64,000 bases of DNA from Fontibacter flavus (GCF_042432905.1 NZ_JBHLWI010000004.1:62001-126000), one strand, 5' to 3'. Shown: positions 1-9,530, counted from the stretch's first letter. Made by a program: numbers and translations. Notes: a model not told the origin generated them from the letters alone.

Positions 1-1
1 C

Positions 2-1837
2 ATCCAAATAAAGGGAAGTCTGTCGGTGGATGGTCAGGAAGTTGAGTTTAAGACCAATGAATCAGGTTTGGGCATGTTTTCATTTGTTCCCCAAGCTGGT
101 CAGGAATATGTGGCAAAAATAGAGATAGAGGGTAGTAGGTTTGAGAAAAAGCTTTCCGAAGTAAAAACCAAGGGGGTCAATCTTGCGGTTGACAACAGCA
201 AAGAAGGTCTCCTCAATATCTTGATCCAGTCCAATAATTTTCAGGAAATATCCGTAAGCGGGGAGGGCTTGTTGGTGGTCCATGCCAGGGGCAGGATAGG
301 GTATATGCAGGTCATCAACCTTTCCAATGGTGTGACCGGTGCAAGGGTGAACAAATCCCAGCTAGCTACAGGGATCAATCAAGTGACGGTATTTGAACCA
401 GATGGTACTCCGCTTGCAGAGCGATTGGTTTTTATTCCTCAGGAGAATGGTCTGAAACTGAATTTGAAAGCAGATCAGGTGAATGTTAACCCAAGAGGCA
501 AAAATAGTTGGAAGCTACAAGTTGACGGTGCTGCTTTTGAAGGAGGGAACTACTCCGTTTCGATCACTGATGCCAATGAAGCACCCTATTCGATCAATTC
601 CAGTATAATTTCTTACCTGAAATTGGAGTCAGAGCTTAGAGGGCGCATTCATCAGCCCAAGCATTTTTTTGGTGACCATAGGGATGATGAAGGAATAGAG
701 ATGATCATGTTGACACATGGTTGGAGAAGGTTTAACTGGGAAGATGTACTGAACAATAAAGTGGAAAACAAGAATTTCATAGAGCAGGGGATCAATATTA
801 CCGGAACGGTTTCTCCTAAATCTGGCGGGAAAAGAGGTTTAACAGGAGGGATCATCAATGTTTTCAGTAAGGGTAAAGAAGAAGATTTTATCGCAGTGGA
901 ATATGGGGAAAATGGGAAATTCATCATTGATGACCTGGATTTTCAGGACACCACTTTGTTGACGATGTCTGTTTTGGACAAACGGCATAAGGAACTCGTC
1001 AGCCTGGAACTTGATGCACCTCTTGCCAAATATGTAAAATGGGAAGGCTTCCAGTCTGATATGAGGCCTTTTCAGATTTCACCTATGCTCAGGGATTATC
1101 TGGAAAATGCAGAGAAAAGGAAGCAGGCCTCAGTGGCATTTGGAGAAATACAAACAGTCGATATAGAAGAGTTTGTGATCAAGTCAGATAAATTTGATGC
1201 CACAGAGGAGGAAATTACCAGAATGTACGGTAAGGGAGATGCTTCCCTTAAACCTGAGGAAATTGGTGGTTTTGAAGGTTTTAGGGACGTTTGGGAATTG
1301 ATTCAAGGTAGATTTCCGGGAGTAAGGGTAATTCCTGATATCTCTGGTTCCCCAACCATCAGGATTAGAGGAGTAGGTTCAGTGGTCGCCGGAGGTTCGC
1401 CTTTGATTCTATTGGACAATGTTCCTATTGACATCTCATTTGCAAGTTCCATTCCTCCTAGGGACCTGGCTTCAGTAGAGGTGTTTAAGGATGCTGCCTC
1501 TTTGGCGATATTTGGTTCAGGTGGTGCCAATGGTGCAATTGCCCTTTATACAAAAAGAGCTGCCGGGATTGGAGATGTAGGTGAAGGAGTATTCAATATG
1601 CGTTTCCCTGGTTATTCGGTCGCAAGAGAATTTTACATTCCAAAGTATGACAAAGAAAATTCCCCTGCGCCTGATTACCGCTCAACCTTATATTGGAATC
1701 CTAAGCTCAAATTTGAGGGCAACATGGCCAATATTGAGTTTTTCAACAATGACATTGTGCAGAAATATAAAGTAGTGGTACAGGGTATGGATAAGTTTGG
1801 AAGATTATCCTATCTGGAACAGGACATTAATCCATAA
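2..1837 (+). CDS. TonB plug-domain protein without barrel (5' end outside window)
   Basis: The reading frame is open from the first bases of the window, so the true start lies upstream; the GTG at 26 is only an in-frame candidate. About 611 residues are visible. The N-terminal two thirds look like beta-sandwich domains of the alpha-2-macroglobulin/MG2 type found in large Bacteroidota plug proteins. A TonB-receptor plug domain is clear near nt 1275-1560, with the motifs IRIRGVGS, PLILLDNVPI and VEVFKDAASLAIFG. The protein stops about 90 residues after the plug, so there is no 22-strand barrel and it is not itself a transporter. Such proteins probably act at the outer membrane or periplasmic face, but their function is not established. 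A rho-independent terminator follows directly. Confidence 0.8.
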   Translation: MQIKGSLSVDGQEVEFKTNESGLGMFSFVPQAGQEYVAKIEIEGSRFEKKLSEVKTKGVNLAVDNSKEGLLNILIQSNNFQEISVSGEGLLVVHARGRIGYMQVINLSNGVTGARVNKSQLATGINQVTVFEPDGTPLAERLVFIPQENGLKLNLKADQVNVNPRGKNSWKLQVDGAAFEGGNYSVSITDANEAPYSINSSIISYLKLESELRGRIHQPKHFFGDHRDDEGIEMIMLTHGWRRFNWEDVLNNKVENKNFIEQGINITGTVSPKSGGKRGLTGGIINVFSKGKEEDFIAVEYGENGKFIIDDLDFQDTTLLTMSVLDKRHKELVSLELDAPLAKYVKWEGFQSDMRPFQISPMLRDYLENAEKRKQASVAFGEIQTVDIEEFVIKSDKFDATEEEITRMYGKGDASLKPEEIGGFEGFRDVWELIQGRFPGVRVIPDISGSPTIRIRGVGSVVAGGSPLILLDNVPIDISFASSIPPRDLASVEVFKDAASLAIFGSGGANGAIALYTKRAAGIGDVGEGVFNMRFPGYSVAREFYIPKYDKENSPAPDYRSTLYWNPKLKFEGNMANIEFFNNDIVQKYKVVVQGMDKFGRLSYLEQDINP

Positions 1838-1839
1838 TT

Positions 1840-1866
1840 TAAAAGCCCCGTTTTGGGGCTTTTTCT
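1840..1866 (+). terminator. Rho-independent terminator after the plug-domain gene
   Basis: AAAAGCCCC and GGGGCTTTT form a hairpin with a short loop (G plus T residues), followed by a T-rich run. It begins directly after the stop codon at 1837 and separates this gene from the small barrel gene that starts at 1887. Confidence 0.85.
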
Positions 1867-1886
1867 TTTTTGACTATCTTCAGCTC

Positions 1887-2360
1887 ATGAAAAAATCAAT
1901 ACTGTTGCTATTTGCATTTTTGGCCTTCGGCTTTGCATATGCCCAGGAGCAGGGAGATGTTAGGATTCAGGTGGGGCCTGATTATAAACTGAATATCAAT
2001 GATATCGGTGCCCATGCTGGAGTGGAGTATGTATTTGTAGATAATCTTTCTATTGCCCCCAGCTTTACTTATTGGTTTCCTGATTTTGGAAGAAGTTCCA
2101 ACCTCAATATGGACCTACGCTATTACCTGACGAAGGGAGTGTCTCAGGTATATGTCATGGGAGGATACAGTAATATTTGGCTTAATACACAGCCCGGGCT
2201 TCCTGGACAGACGCTATCCAGGTCAGGAGGTAATTTTGGGCTTGGGGCCTTTTTGGATATCGCAGAATCATTTGGAATCAACACAGAGTTTAAGATCCAA
2301 AGTCAGAATACGCGTCAGCCTGTGCTGAGATTGGGATTGGTTTTCAAAGTAGGGAGTTAA
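1887..2360 (+). CDS. Small outer-membrane beta-barrel protein
   Basis: A 157-residue protein with a clean signal peptide (MKKSILLLFAFLAFGFAYAQ, cut after AYAQ). The mature part alternates polar and hydrophobic residues and is rich in Gly, Tyr and Phe, as expected for a small 8-strand barrel. It ends in Phe-Lys-Val-Gly-Ser after an LGLVF strand. The frame stays open upstream to 1797, but those codons run through the preceding terminator, and the ATG at 1887 alone gives a proper signal sequence, so I chose it. The stop lies 3 bases from the stop of the convergent rhomboid gene. No specific role can be assigned. Confidence 0.8.
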   Translation: MKKSILLLFAFLAFGFAYAQEQGDVRIQVGPDYKLNINDIGAHAGVEYVFVDNLSIAPSFTYWFPDFGRSSNLNMDLRYYLTKGVSQVYVMGGYSNIWLNTQPGLPGQTLSRSGGNFGLGAFLDIAESFGINTEFKIQSQNTRQPVLRLGLVFKVGS

Positions 2361-2363
2361 TCC

Positions 2364-3299
2364 TTACTTTTTGCTGAATTCAAAGAGTTTCCTTTTTTCT
2401 TCCTTGCTTAGTCCATCATAACCCTTTTCTGCGATTTTGTCCAGAATAAGGTCGATTTCTTCCTGTGTAGGAGCAGAACTTGAAGTGGTGCTTGGGTTTG
2501 TTTTTTGAGAAGAAGAAGTACTGTAGCCTTCAGTAGAGGTGTATGTTTTTTTCCTCCTATAAGAAACCCTGACTTTGGGTTTATTGGCAAACAATCTTTC
2601 AAAAAACTGCCCTATTGCCTGAACAGGTCTGCCCCAATCATTTCCTTTCCTGAGTTGTGTGATGTAGAAATACCCAAGTGCGGCACCGCCCAAGTGTGCC
2701 AACTCTCCACCAGCATTACTGCCAGCAGAATTGACAAATGCAATGATCACATAAAATATCGCTATATATTTGATTTTGACTGGTCCCAGTAAGATCAAAT
2801 GGAAGGTAGTATTTGGGGATAAGGTCGCTGCTCCGACGACTATTGCATAGACACCGGCACTTGCTCCCAGCATTCTTGCTGAAGGCAATACATCTGAAAA
2901 ATAGGGTGAAATATTGTACATCAACACATACAGTAAGGCACCGGAAATGCCTCCTAGGATGTACAGATTGGCCAGTTTTCTACTGCCCAGGTATTCATTG
3001 ACCAGCAAGCCAAACCAATATAAAAACAACAGGTTGAACAGGATATGGAAGAGCCCTTCATGGAAAAACATGTAGGTCAGGATAGACCAAGGCTGTACGA
3101 TGAAAGAGGAAAGATCAGCGGGCATCATCAGGAAGGACCTGATCGTGTTGTACAGATTTCCTGCACCTGAAAAGGTGAAAACCACCCTGATCACTACCAT
3201 TACAAAAAATACAATGATATTCAGGGCCAATATTTTGTAAAGGCTGTTGTTGTTTTGCCTGAAGGCATTTCGCAAATTATCCCAAAATCCGCCGTACAT
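2364..3299 (-). CDS. Rhomboid family intramembrane serine protease (first of a tandem pair)
   Basis: A 311-residue polytopic membrane protein. The rhomboid signature is complete: H80-x4-H85-x3-N89 on TM2, the nucleophile Ser147 in GASAG, and the general base His202 in AHLGG. A hydrophilic tail of about 90 residues, rich in Ser, Thr and Lys, ends in a helical segment (EEIDLILDKIAEKGYDGLSK) of a kind often seen at the C-terminus of Bacteroidota rhomboids. Family members cut transmembrane substrates within the bilayer; the substrate here is unknown. It lies downstream of a second rhomboid and mutL with gaps of only a few bases, so it is probably co-transcribed with them. Confidence 0.93.
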   Translation of the reverse strand: MYGGFWDNLRNAFRQNNNSLYKILALNIIVFFVMVVIRVVFTFSGAGNLYNTIRSFLMMPADLSSFIVQPWSILTYMFFHEGLFHILFNLLFLYWFGLLVNEYLGSRKLANLYILGGISGALLYVLMYNISPYFSDVLPSARMLGASAGVYAIVVGAATLSPNTTFHLILLGPVKIKYIAIFYVIIAFVNSAGSNAGGELAHLGGAALGYFYITQLRKGNDWGRPVQAIGQFFERLFANKPKVRVSYRRKKTYTSTEGYSTSSSQKTNPSTTSSSAPTQEEIDLILDKIAEKGYDGLSKEEKRKLFEFSKK

Positions 3300-3305
3300 G
3301 CTTTT

Positions 3306-4097
3306 TTAATAAAAGTTTGATCTGTCTTTTTTCCAATACCACACCAATGCGGCGCCAATAATCAGCCCACTAAGATGGGCAAAATGTGCAACATTATCCA
3401 ATGGGTTATTATTGATTACGTTGTAAATCGTATAAAGTCCATAAAAAAGTACCAAATATTTAGCCTTCACCGGCATTGGTGGAAAGAGCAAAAACAATTG
3501 CGTATTGGGGAAAAGCATGGCAAAGGCAATCAATACCCCAAACAAAGCACCGGAAGCTCCTACCATAGGCACATTGGCCTGCATTTCCCTAACACTCATC
3601 AGGTTGTCTTTGGCTCTTTGGATCAATGTCTGATTTTCAGGGTTTCTGTCATAGGCATCTATGAAATCATATACTCCAGATTTAAAAAATCCAGGATTAT
3701 CATTGACAAACTCTCTAAAATTATCCGGATTGGGATTGCTGTAGAATTGAGAGATGCTGTTGTCCATTTGGTTCATTCTGTAAGCCGTGTAACCTGAATA
3801 AAGCAAACCTGAACCCACACCACAGACCATCCATAAGGTGAGTATTTTTTTTGGTCCTAAGAATTGTTCCAACAAAGGACCAAATATGAAGAGGCCGAAC
3901 ATATTGCTGAACAAATGCCAGCCATCGGCATGCATGAACATGTAAGTCAGGAATTGGGTCGGCATAAACCTGCTGCTATGCACATAGTACAAAGCAAAAA
4001 AGGCTTTCAGTTGAGGCATGAAAAATGCTGAAATGACATATACGCCAACAGTGATCAGCAGAAGGTTTTTGACAACAGGAGTTAAATTTCTGAACAT
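3306..4097 (-). CDS. Rhomboid family intramembrane serine protease (second copy)
   Basis: A 263-residue membrane protein with H56-x4-H61-x3-N65, nucleophile Ser182 in GASG and catalytic His241 in HLSG, so it should be active. Unlike its neighbour it carries a polar insertion of about 70 residues (about 105-177, rich in Asn, Asp and Phe) between the WMVCGVGSGLLY helix and the serine helix, which would form an extramembrane loop. It starts 3 bases after the mutL stop and ends 6 bases before the next rhomboid, indicating one transcript. The two copies are clearly diverged, so any duplication is old. Confidence 0.93.
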   Translation of the reverse strand: MFRNLTPVVKNLLLITVGVYVISAFFMPQLKAFFALYYVHSSRFMPTQFLTYMFMHADGWHLFSNMFGLFIFGPLLEQFLGPKKILTLWMVCGVGSGLLYSGYTAYRMNQMDNSISQFYSNPNPDNFREFVNDNPGFFKSGVYDFIDAYDRNPENQTLIQRAKDNLMSVREMQANVPMVGASGALFGVLIAFAMLFPNTQLFLLFPPMPVKAKYLVLFYGLYTIYNVINNNPLDNVAHFAHLSGLIIGAALVWYWKKDRSNFY

Positions 4098-4100
4098 ATC

Positions 4101-5984
4101 TTATCTGGTAAAAAAACCATGTATCTTTTGTAAATCGAGTTTGATGAAGGTTTTGTTCCCTGAAAGCCCATAATTTGGATTTTGACAGGAAAACAATTGA
4201 CCGACAATGGTCTCCATTTCGGAAGCATCCAATCTTGCCCCTTTTTTGATCGAAGATTTTCTGGCCAAAGATCTGGCCAAACTTTCTCTTTTATCCAATG
4301 ATAATTCGGATTTGAAGTGCTTATACTGTTCCAGTAGGCCTTCAAACAGTGCTTTTTCATTGGTGAGTTTGACATCCGCTGGTACCCCTTGTATCAAGAT
4401 GGTGTCAATACCGAATTCCACAATGACAAAACCCAAACTGTGCAGTTCCTCTTTGATGTCCATGACCAGAGAAAAATCTGCTTGGCTTAATTGGATATGA
4501 GGAGGAAAAAGGCATTGTTGAGAAGCTCCTGAAGACTGATTAAGCTGTCTTAGATACCTTTCATAGAGAATTCTTTCATGAGCAGCCTGTTGGTCAATGA
4601 TTAGCAATCCGGAAGACATCTGTGCGACAATATAGCTTAATTCCACCTGAAATGTAGTGCCAGTGGAATCAGTGTCAGTGGGGAACTCCAGGCTGCCTTT
4701 AGCATTAGGTTCATTAGCTTTGGAAGGGAAGGTCAAAAAATCCTTATCTTCCTCTTCATTTGGGATAGTTTGGCTGATTTCCCGTGTGGAACCACCTGTC
4801 TCAAAAAGTCTTTCCCATCCTGAGACCGACTGCTTTTTGAAAGAAGGACTTTGAAATGTTTTATAGCTGTTTTCTCTCCCCAAATCATCTGCCTTGGGTG
4901 TGTTTTCCTGTCCTACTTCAAACCTTCGGACCGTGTCATGTTTCCAGTTTTCGGTAAAATTGACATCCAGTGAAAAATCCAAGGTCGGAACGACATTATG
5001 GGCACCGAGGGCCTGTTTGACAGCAGATCGTACCACTGCATAGACCGTCCTTTCATCGTCAAATTTTATTTCTGTTTTCGTCGGGTGTACATTGATATCG
5101 ATATGCGAAGGGTCTATTTCGAGGAAAAGCACATAAAATGGATGCATATCAGACCCCATCAGGCCTTCGTAGGCATTGGTCACAGCGTGGTTGAGGTAGC
5201 TGCTTTTGATGTAGCGGTTGTTGACAAAGAAAAACTGTTCCCCTCTGGTTTTTTTGGCATTTTCGGGTTTGCCTATGTAGCCGCTTATGATGAGATGTGG
5301 CGTCTCTTCTTTGCAGGCCACTAACTGACCTTGGTAGGATTTTCCAAATAGTCCTACAATTCTCTGGCTTAATTTTCCCGGACTGAGGTTAAAAAGTTCC
5401 ATATCATTTTGGATGAAACTGAAGCCAATTTCCGGGTGGGCCAAAGCTACCCTTTGAAATTCATCCACCAAATGGCGCATTTCCACCGGATTGGACTTCA
5501 GGAAGTTTCTTCGTGCCGGTACGTTGTAAAAGAGGTTTTTTACCGCGATGCTGGTGCCTTCCGAGCAGGAGGTAAGTTCTTGCTTCCTGACTTCAGATCC
5601 TTCTATATGGATAATGGTCCCCAGTTCTTCACCTTTTTGGCGGGTTTTCATTTCTACTTGGGCGACCGCAGCAATGGAGGCCAAAGCCTCACCTCTGAAA
5701 CCGAAAGTACGGATACCAAACAGATCGTCAGAATTACGGATTTTGGAAGTGGCATGTCTTTCGAAGCTCATTCTGGCATCTGTCATTGACATGCCTTTAC
5801 CGTTGTCAATTACCTGGATCAGAATTTTTCCGGCCTCTTTGACAAGTACTTGAATATTCGTAGCACCGGCATCCACTGCGTTTTCCATCAGCTCCTTCAA
5901 GGCTGATGCCGGTCGCTGCACTACCTCTCCCGCAGCAATCTGATTGGCGATGGCATCAGGGAGAAGCTGGATGATATCATTCAT
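4101..5984 (-). CDS. mutL: DNA mismatch repair protein MutL
   Basis: 627 residues, normal for the family. The N-terminal GHKL ATPase motifs are intact: E-L-x-E-N-A-x-D-A-G near residue 30, DNGKG, and GFRGEAL. After a variable linker comes the dimerisation/endonuclease domain. The metal-binding motif reads DQQA-x2-E-x4-E (464-475) where the consensus is DQHA, and the late CPHGRP zinc motif is replaced by CQNPNY (Cys600). MutL couples mismatch recognition by MutS to strand incision. Whether this variant nicks DNA cannot be told from sequence alone. The start overlaps the stop of the upstream small membrane protein gene by 4 bases, suggesting translational coupling. Confidence 0.95.
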   Translation of the reverse strand: MNDIIQLLPDAIANQIAAGEVVQRPASALKELMENAVDAGATNIQVLVKEAGKILIQVIDNGKGMSMTDARMSFERHATSKIRNSDDLFGIRTFGFRGEALASIAAVAQVEMKTRQKGEELGTIIHIEGSEVRKQELTSCSEGTSIAVKNLFYNVPARRNFLKSNPVEMRHLVDEFQRVALAHPEIGFSFIQNDMELFNLSPGKLSQRIVGLFGKSYQGQLVACKEETPHLIISGYIGKPENAKKTRGEQFFFVNNRYIKSSYLNHAVTNAYEGLMGSDMHPFYVLFLEIDPSHIDINVHPTKTEIKFDDERTVYAVVRSAVKQALGAHNVVPTLDFSLDVNFTENWKHDTVRRFEVGQENTPKADDLGRENSYKTFQSPSFKKQSVSGWERLFETGGSTREISQTIPNEEEDKDFLTFPSKANEPNAKGSLEFPTDTDSTGTTFQVELSYIVAQMSSGLLIIDQQAAHERILYERYLRQLNQSSGASQQCLFPPHIQLSQADFSLVMDIKEELHSLGFVIVEFGIDTILIQGVPADVKLTNEKALFEGLLEQYKHFKSELSLDKRESLARSLARKSSIKKGARLDASEMETIVGQLFSCQNPNYGLSGNKTFIKLDLQKIHGFFTR

Positions 5985-6388
5985 TTAATTCGCTTTCTTT
6001 TTAACCTGAAAAATGCCAACATCAACCCAAGCCCCAAAGCGGTGTAAAGCAGGATATATAGGGCTTCAGGCCCAAAATAAATATATCCGAAGAGGCTTCC
6101 GATCAGTACTACAAATATGACCAAACGAATCAACCCAGCACTGTGAATTGAAGTGCTCTCTCTGCCTTTGATCGGACCTCCACTGGTAAATGATCCCCTG
6201 ATGGAAGAGCCGTATCCTTTTAGGTCTTCTGCATCTTCTTCCAAGGAGGGTAATATGCCATCAGCCTGAAGCTCCTTTTTTATCCGGGCAGTCCTTTGCT
6301 CAACTTCTTCCTTCACCGGGTCATAATACCTCGGCTTGATGTCGAATCGCATGGGCTGGGCAGTTCTGAATATTTGAGGAAATTTCAT
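5981..6388 (-). CDS. Small membrane protein of unknown function upstream of mutL
   Basis: A 135-residue protein when started at the ATG at 6388 (MKFPQIF); a TTG at 6400 would add four residues. The first 85 residues are hydrophilic and charged, with a likely coiled segment (VKEEVEQRTARIKKEL). Two transmembrane helices fill the C-terminus (about 88-105 and 110-127), ending in a basic KRKRIK tail that should lie in the cytoplasm. It overlaps mutL by 4 bases and heads the mutL-rhomboid transcript. I recognise no domain. The location suggests shared expression rather than a mismatch-repair role. Confidence 0.7.
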   Translation of the reverse strand: MKFPQIFRTAQPMRFDIKPRYYDPVKEEVEQRTARIKKELQADGILPSLEEDAEDLKGYGSSIRGSFTSGGPIKGRESTSIHSAGLIRLVIFVVLIGSLFGYIYFGPEALYILLYTALGLGLMLAFFRLKRKRIK

Positions 6389-6478
6389 AGTGGAACTCAA
6401 TTCAAATGGATGTTTGGTCGTTATGTTGAAAACTTACTCCATTGATCAAAAATGATCTAGGGCTTGTGTTTTTTCGTG

Positions 6479-6492
6479 TATGTTTGTACAAA
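6479..6492 (+). promoter_or_regulatory. Candidate -7 element upstream of the GH3-hydrolase gene
   Basis: TATGTTTG at 6479-6486 matches the Bacteroidota -7 consensus TAnnTTTG and overlaps the palindrome TTTGTACAAA (6483-6492). A convincing -33 TTTG at the right distance is not visible, so this is a weak call. Confidence 0.3.
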
Positions 6493-6551
6493 ACGATGTA
6501 TATTCATACAAAGTTATTTTAAAATTTAAGCAATAAAAATTAAACAGAAGG

Positions 6552-9530
6552 ATGCGGATAAAAGTTTGGGGCATACTGATCGCTTTGGCAGTAATTTTTC
6601 AGGCAGATGCGGTGATGGGTTTGGAAAAAGCAAGTGAAGACAGGAAAAGGGAAGATCGTGATCCGCTGGCTTCCAGAGATCAGCGAAAGCAAATGTTCTG
6701 GGTGGACAGTGTTTTCAGAAGCCAAAGCTTTGAAGACAGGCTAGGGCAGCTTTTTATGGTAGCAGCTTATTCCAATAAAGACAAGCATCATACAGATGAA
6801 ATAGCGAAACTCATTCAGGAACAGCATTTAGGGGGTTTGATATTTTTTCAGGGAGGTCCAGTAAGACAGGCCAACCTGACCAATTATTACCAATCGATTT
6901 CTAAAGTCCCTCTCTTTATTGCTATGGATGCAGAATGGGGCATCAATATGCGGCTCGATTCAGTCATTACATTTCCCAAAGCCATGACCTTGGGTGCCTT
7001 GCATCAAGAAGAACTGATTTATGAAATGGGCAAAGAGATGGCAAGGCAGTTCAAGGAACTGGGCATGCATATCAATTTTGCTCCTGTAGTAGATGTCAAC
7101 TCCAATCCAAATAATCCTGTGATAGGCTATAGGGCTTTTGGGGAAGAAAAGCGATTGGTAGCCAAGAAGTCAGTTGCTTACATGAAAGGCCTTCAGGACC
7201 ATGGAGTCATCGCTAATGCCAAGCACTTTCCAGGACATGGCGATACGGAGTCTGATTCCCATTACACCCTTCCTGTAATCAAGCATTCAGAGAACCGTAT
7301 CAAAGACATTGATCTTTATCCTTACCGTGAGCTGATCGATCAGGATTTGATGAGTGTGATGGTGGCTCATCTGCACATTCCTAGCTTGGATTCAGAGCGC
7401 AATAAGGCCACAACTCTTTCCAAGTATGTTGTTTCTGACCTTTTGAAAACACAAATGAATTTCAATGGGCTTGTCTTTACAGATGCCCTGAATATGAAGG
7501 GCGTGTCGGGTTTTTATAAGCCGGGAGAGGTAGATGTAATGGCTCTTTTGGCAGGGAATGATGTTTTGGTGTATTCTCAAGATGTGCCAAAGGCCAAAAC
7601 CATGATCCTGCAGGCCATTGAAGAAGGTAAAATCACCAAGGAAGAAGTTGATGACCGGGTGAGAAAGATCCTCAAAGCCAAATATTGGGCTGGTCTTCAT
7701 GAAAACAAACGTATCAATACCACAAATTTATTGGATAGGATCAATAGCCCTGCCACAGAACTTTTGGTAGAAAAGTTGTATGCAGCGTCCATCACAGTGG
7801 TTTCCAACAAAGATAATTTTCTTCCCCTCAAGCATTTGGATTTAAAAAGTTTTGCTTCCCTGACCATCGGTGGTGATGGTACAATCTTGCAGGAAAAGTT
7901 GAATAAATATGCCAAGTTTACTCATTTGAACATCCCTAAAGGTGCTGATGCTTCTATTCTGGCGGCAACTGAGACAAAACTTGCGGAAGCCAATACGGTG
8001 GTGGTAGGCATAATGGGTGTAACTAATAATCCCAATAGAAATTTCGGAATCAATGACTCTGATATCAATTTCATTAAAAAACTCAGTCAAGAGAAAAATG
8101 TCATCACTGTTCTCTTTGGCAACGCATACGCAGCCAAAAATATAGCGGGTATGCCTCAAACTATTTTGGCATTTGAGAACAATGACTTTACCCAAAGGGT
8201 GGTGCCAGAAATTATCTTTGGAGGTAGGGATGCTTTCGGGATGTTGTCCGTTTCGGTGAGTGAGGATTTGAGAATTGGTTCTGGAGGATATCTAGAGGGG
8301 CTGGGAAGGCTTTCTTATTCACTTCCTGAAAGTCAGGGATTTGATAGGAATAAGTTGGCAGATATAGATAAGGTCATGGAAACTGCCATAGCCAAAAAAG
8401 CATTTCCGGGAGGGGTGGTTTTGGTGGCCAAAAATGGGCAAGTAGTTTTTGAAAAAGCCTATGGCCATTATGATTATGCCAAATCAAGAAAAGTCACGAC
8501 TGAGACGGTGTATGACCTCGCATCCATCACCAAAGTGTTGGCTACTACGCAGGCAGTCATGTTTTTGGCAAGCCGGAAGTTGATCGATATGGACAAGCCC
8601 ATAGGTCAGTATGTACCCGAACTGAGAAATACCAATAAGGGTAATTTGATTTTGAAAGATATTTTGGCACATGAGGCAGGCTTGGTGGCATTTATCCCTC
8701 ATTATGTCAAAACCCTTGAAGCAGGATCCTGGAAAAGTGAGTATTACAGGGAAAAGCCTGAAGCTGGATTTACACTGCCGGTATCCAACGATATGTATGC
8801 CCGAAATTCCCTAAGGGACAGTATTTGGCATTGGACGGTAAAGTCAGATCTAAGGAAATTGGAGGCAGGAAGAAGAAAGCATTCTTATGTATATTCAGAC
8901 CTGACTATGTATTTGATGCAGGAATTGGTTGAAAAAGTTACCAATCAGCCTCTGGATGAATTCGTTGGACAGAATTTCTATGAGCCGCTTGGACTCCATA
9001 CCATGACATTCAATCCTGCCCTAAAATACCCAAAGGACTGGATAGCCCCTACGGAGGATGATGTGGCTTTCAGAAAGCGTACCATTCAGGGTTATGTGCA
9101 TGACCCAGGTGCCGCGATGTATGGAGGGGTTGCTGGGCATGCCGGCTTATTTGGAAAAGCCAATGACTTAGCAGTCATGATGCAGTTGATGCTGAACGGG
9201 GGTGTTTATGGAGATGTGGGTCTTTTGGATATGGAGACCATCAAAGACTTTACCAAAAGGCAGTCCAGTCAAAGCCGTAGGGGCTGGGGTTGGGATAAGC
9301 CTGAACCAGAGAGAGGAAAAGGGGGAAGCGCTGGAGTTCTGGCCCCCAAAAGCACTTTTGGACATACAGGATTTACCGGTACATGCGTATGGGCCGATCC
9401 TGAAAATGATTTGATTTATGTTTTCCTATCAAACAGGGTACATCCCGATGCCAACAATAACATCCTTTTGAGAGATGGAGTCAGGACTCAGATACATGAT
9501 ATCATTTATCAGGCTTTGAGAAAAGCATGA
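6552..9530 (+). CDS. Two-domain enzyme: GH3 beta-N-acetylglucosaminidase fused to a serine beta-lactamase-fold hydrolase
   Basis: 992 residues with an N-terminal signal sequence. Residues about 50-590 form a GH3 domain of the NagZ type: KHFPGHGDT near 223, which carries the His of the catalytic dyad, and FTDALNMKG near 308, whose Asp is the nucleophile. Residues about 600-990 are a class C beta-lactamase/esterase-like domain with S-I-T-K near 656, Y-S-D near 780 in place of Y-x-N, and H-T-G near 936. The combination suggests exported peptidoglycan recycling or remodelling: GlcNAc release by one domain, peptide or ester hydrolysis by the other. This fusion is frequent in Bacteroidota. AGAAGGA lies just before the ATG. 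The gene is monocistronic in appearance. Confidence 0.92.
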   Translation: MRIKVWGILIALAVIFQADAVMGLEKASEDRKREDRDPLASRDQRKQMFWVDSVFRSQSFEDRLGQLFMVAAYSNKDKHHTDEIAKLIQEQHLGGLIFFQGGPVRQANLTNYYQSISKVPLFIAMDAEWGINMRLDSVITFPKAMTLGALHQEELIYEMGKEMARQFKELGMHINFAPVVDVNSNPNNPVIGYRAFGEEKRLVAKKSVAYMKGLQDHGVIANAKHFPGHGDTESDSHYTLPVIKHSENRIKDIDLYPYRELIDQDLMSVMVAHLHIPSLDSERNKATTLSKYVVSDLLKTQMNFNGLVFTDALNMKGVSGFYKPGEVDVMALLAGNDVLVYSQDVPKAKTMILQAIEEGKITKEEVDDRVRKILKAKYWAGLHENKRINTTNLLDRINSPATELLVEKLYAASITVVSNKDNFLPLKHLDLKSFASLTIGGDGTILQEKLNKYAKFTHLNIPKGADASILAATETKLAEANTVVVGIMGVTNNPNRNFGINDSDINFIKKLSQEKNVITVLFGNAYAAKNIAGMPQTILAFENNDFTQRVVPEIIFGGRDAFGMLSVSVSEDLRIGSGGYLEGLGRLSYSLPESQGFDRNKLADIDKVMETAIAKKAFPGGVVLVAKNGQVVFEKAYGHYDYAKSRKVTTETVYDLASITKVLATTQAVMFLASRKLIDMDKPIGQYVPELRNTNKGNLILKDILAHEAGLVAFIPHYVKTLEAGSWKSEYYREKPEAGFTLPVSNDMYARNSLRDSIWHWTVKSDLRKLEAGRRKHSYVYSDLTMYLMQELVEKVTNQPLDEFVGQNFYEPLGLHTMTFNPALKYPKDWIAPTEDDVAFRKRTIQGYVHDPGAAMYGGVAGHAGLFGKANDLAVMMQLMLNGGVYGDVGLLDMETIKDFTKRQSSQSRRGWGWDKPEPERGKGGSAGVLAPKSTFGHTGFTGTCVWADPENDLIYVFLSNRVHPDANNNILLRDGVRTQIHDIIYQALRKA

